Below, piece by piece: positions 62,950-64,000 of a stretch of DNA of 64,000 bases. The position numbers and the translations under genes are program-made. The stretch is taken from the NCBI GenBank assembly GCA_029432795.1, contig JARNMJ010000016.1, positions 19,551-83,550 of the forward strand, in the 5' to 3' direction. How positions within the stretch are numbered: the stretch's first letter is position 1; each line of letters begins with the position of its first letter. Source of the DNA: Pontiellaceae bacterium B12219. Its GTDB lineage: Bacteria > Verrucomicrobiota > Kiritimatiellia > Kiritimatiellales > Pontiellaceae. The notes below the pieces were generated by a model. It searched no databases, was not told the origin of the DNA, and saw nothing but the letters and a program-made list of their open reading frames with translations.

Positions 62950-63432
62950 TCAGTTCTCATAAGTGGAGACACTGGTATATTCCCGTTTCTTCCCGGTGAA
63001 GTTGTCGAATAAGTTGCGGTGTCGTTTCAGACCGTATTCATCGTCGCGGGTTTCGTATTCCTTGACCCAGTTGATCAGGTTCTGAAGGTTGGCGTCCTGC
63101 TGTTCTTTGGATTCAAACTTTTCCGGTTCCCAGGGGCGGGCATAGCAATGCGTGATGCACGTTTCGACGCCGGGGTTGAGAAATCGTAATTCGTCGCAAA
63201 GGGGAAGAACGGGCTCAATTATGTCGCTGTAACACCCTTCTAAAATCCAGTGATCGTGTTGCCGGATGAATGACCGCACCAGCTCAACACTTTCCTTCAC
63301 AGGTTTTCGGATGGCGGGTTCGGTCCAGGCGACTTCATCCAGTGAAAGGCGGGGGATGTTCTGATTGTTCATCAGTTTTTTTGCCATGGTACTTTTTCCG
63401 GCACCGGCATTTCCAAGTAGCATAATTTTCAT
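62950..63432 (-). CDS. P-loop kinase-like protein (AAA_17/adenylate-kinase-like)
   Basis: A 160-residue protein with Walker A GNAGAGKSTMAKKL at the N-terminus and LSLDEVAWTEP as the second motif. The pattern HDHWILEGCYSDIIEPVLPLCDELRFLNPG is typical of small uncharacterised ATPases related to shikimate and adenylate kinases. AGGAAAC precedes the ATG. The substrate is unknown. It stands alone behind the peptidase gene. Confidence 0.82.
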   Translation of the reverse strand: MKIMLLGNAGAGKSTMAKKLMNNQNIPRLSLDEVAWTEPAIRKPVKESVELVRSFIRQHDHWILEGCYSDIIEPVLPLCDELRFLNPGVETCITHCYARPWEPEKFESKEQQDANLQNLINWVKEYETRDDEYGLKRHRNLFDNFTGKKREYTSVSTYEN

Positions 63433-63503
63433 TTCAGTTTCCTAATGTCTCAAAGCAATGTTCGCGAGCGGAGCAAGCAAAAAAAGCTGACTTCAACGGT
63501 CAT

Positions 63504-63884
63504 TCATTCATCGAACATCGCGAAAATAACTGTCCCAGCCGGGTCTAAGACAACTCGGTTATAATCAAGCTGATATATTGTGTAGTTCTCTTCAACGGTT
63601 TCCATTTTTCCATTTTTTAATATGTCCTCAACGTCCTCAAAGGAACGCGGAATCCTATACTCTTTGAGGCGATCTAAAACACGCCCGGAATAATGGATCC
63701 CATTGATGACCTGAGGTCGGCTAGGTGAAAAATTTCCTGCAACCGGTCTCTGCTGGGTAACTCCATCTGCGTATGAGATTCGGATTTTATTATCCTGAGA
63801 TCCATGCAAACTGACAGGCCGGTTTCCATTAATGTATATTTGCCACACATCAACATTTATTTGTGACCGATGCTTTGTTTCCAC
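63504..63884 (-). CDS. hypothetical protein, GTG start uncertain
   Basis: An open frame of 126 codons with a normal amino-acid mix (NGIHYSGRVLDRLKEYRIPRSFEDVEDILKNGK). I do not recognise a family. The start would be a GTG without a clear ribosome site, so the real N-terminus may differ. No gene is seen in the last 116 bp of the window. Confidence 0.4.
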   Translation of the reverse strand: METKHRSQINVDVWQIYINGNRPVSLHGSQDNKIRISYADGVTQQRPVAGNFSPSRPQVINGIHYSGRVLDRLKEYRIPRSFEDVEDILKNGKMETVEENYTIYQLDYNRVVLDPAGTVIFAMFDE

Positions 63885-64000
63885 AAATCCCGCAGCTAAT
63901 CCATCGCTAGCAGTCTGTCGGACTTATCCTTTTTCAGTTAACAAATACCATGTAGACTGATTCAGTCTTAACGGAATATGTCTATGGCTACTCGACTTAA

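Noticed and set aside
1..64000. tRNA, rRNA and riboswitch genes
   Set aside because: Looked for conserved tRNA arms, rRNA segments and common riboswitch cores in the gaps; none was convincing by eye.

Overview
The window looks like a chromosomal segment of a PVC-group bacterium, most plausibly Kiritimatiellota (Pontiella-like). This is inferred from the mix of a divergent FtsZ in a ddl-ftsQ-ftsA-ftsZ cluster, paired Gfo/Idh/MocA oxidoreductases, a GldA/F/G-type ABC cluster, a pseudopilin operon and many AsmA/outer-membrane genes. No rRNA or tRNA gene was seen, so taxonomy remains an inference.

Layout. 1-9.3 kb (mostly minus strand): two Gfo/Idh/MocA oxidoreductases, an Nramp-like transporter, a glutamine amidotransferase coupled to a 1256-residue DUF3857/transglutaminase protein, and a LMW phosphatase. 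9.4-16.7 kb: AsmA-like gene, plsY-gpsA (phospholipid synthesis), a degenerate hybrid histidine kinase, a DUF1015 protein, a MITE-like element and an outer-membrane protein. 16.7-31.3 kb: an Omp85-like barrel, M48 protease, EF-hand protein, mnmE, hisD-hisC, then a five-gene ABC/GldG/DUF4340/AsmA run and a DUF212 protein. 31.4-38.0 kb: two small paralogous membrane proteins, a 781-bp empty stretch, a TraF-like barrel, a znuA-znuC-znuB zinc importer and a DUF167 gene.

38.1-51.0 kb is a complete type I-C CRISPR-Cas locus: cas3, an unknown gene, cas5c, cas8c (with an internal cas11c start), cas7c, a HEAT/zinc-ribbon/PD-(D/E)XK nuclease, cas4, cas1, cas2, and an array of 49 full repeats plus one truncated distal repeat. 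The cas3-to-operon gap appears to encode, on the minus strand, a small CRISPR-repeat-like RNA with its own terminator. It carries the 11-nt crRNA handle and a spacer-like segment. The start of that segment matches, next to a TTC PAM, a site in the putative promoter of the downstream cas operon. This resembles a CreR-type autorepressor RNA and is the most interesting observation here.

51.1-64 kb: ddl-ftsQ-ftsA-ftsZ, a metallo-hydrolase, a type II secretion-like gspI-J-K-L-M operon (minus), a DUF457 membrane hydrolase, a second MITE copy in inverted orientation, a frameshifted M20-type peptidase and two small genes.

Over the whole window lies an over-represented 15-bp palindrome, TTCCARNNNYTGGAA (21 copies found by eye), in genes and between them. 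There are also 7-bp-periodic intergenic repeats.
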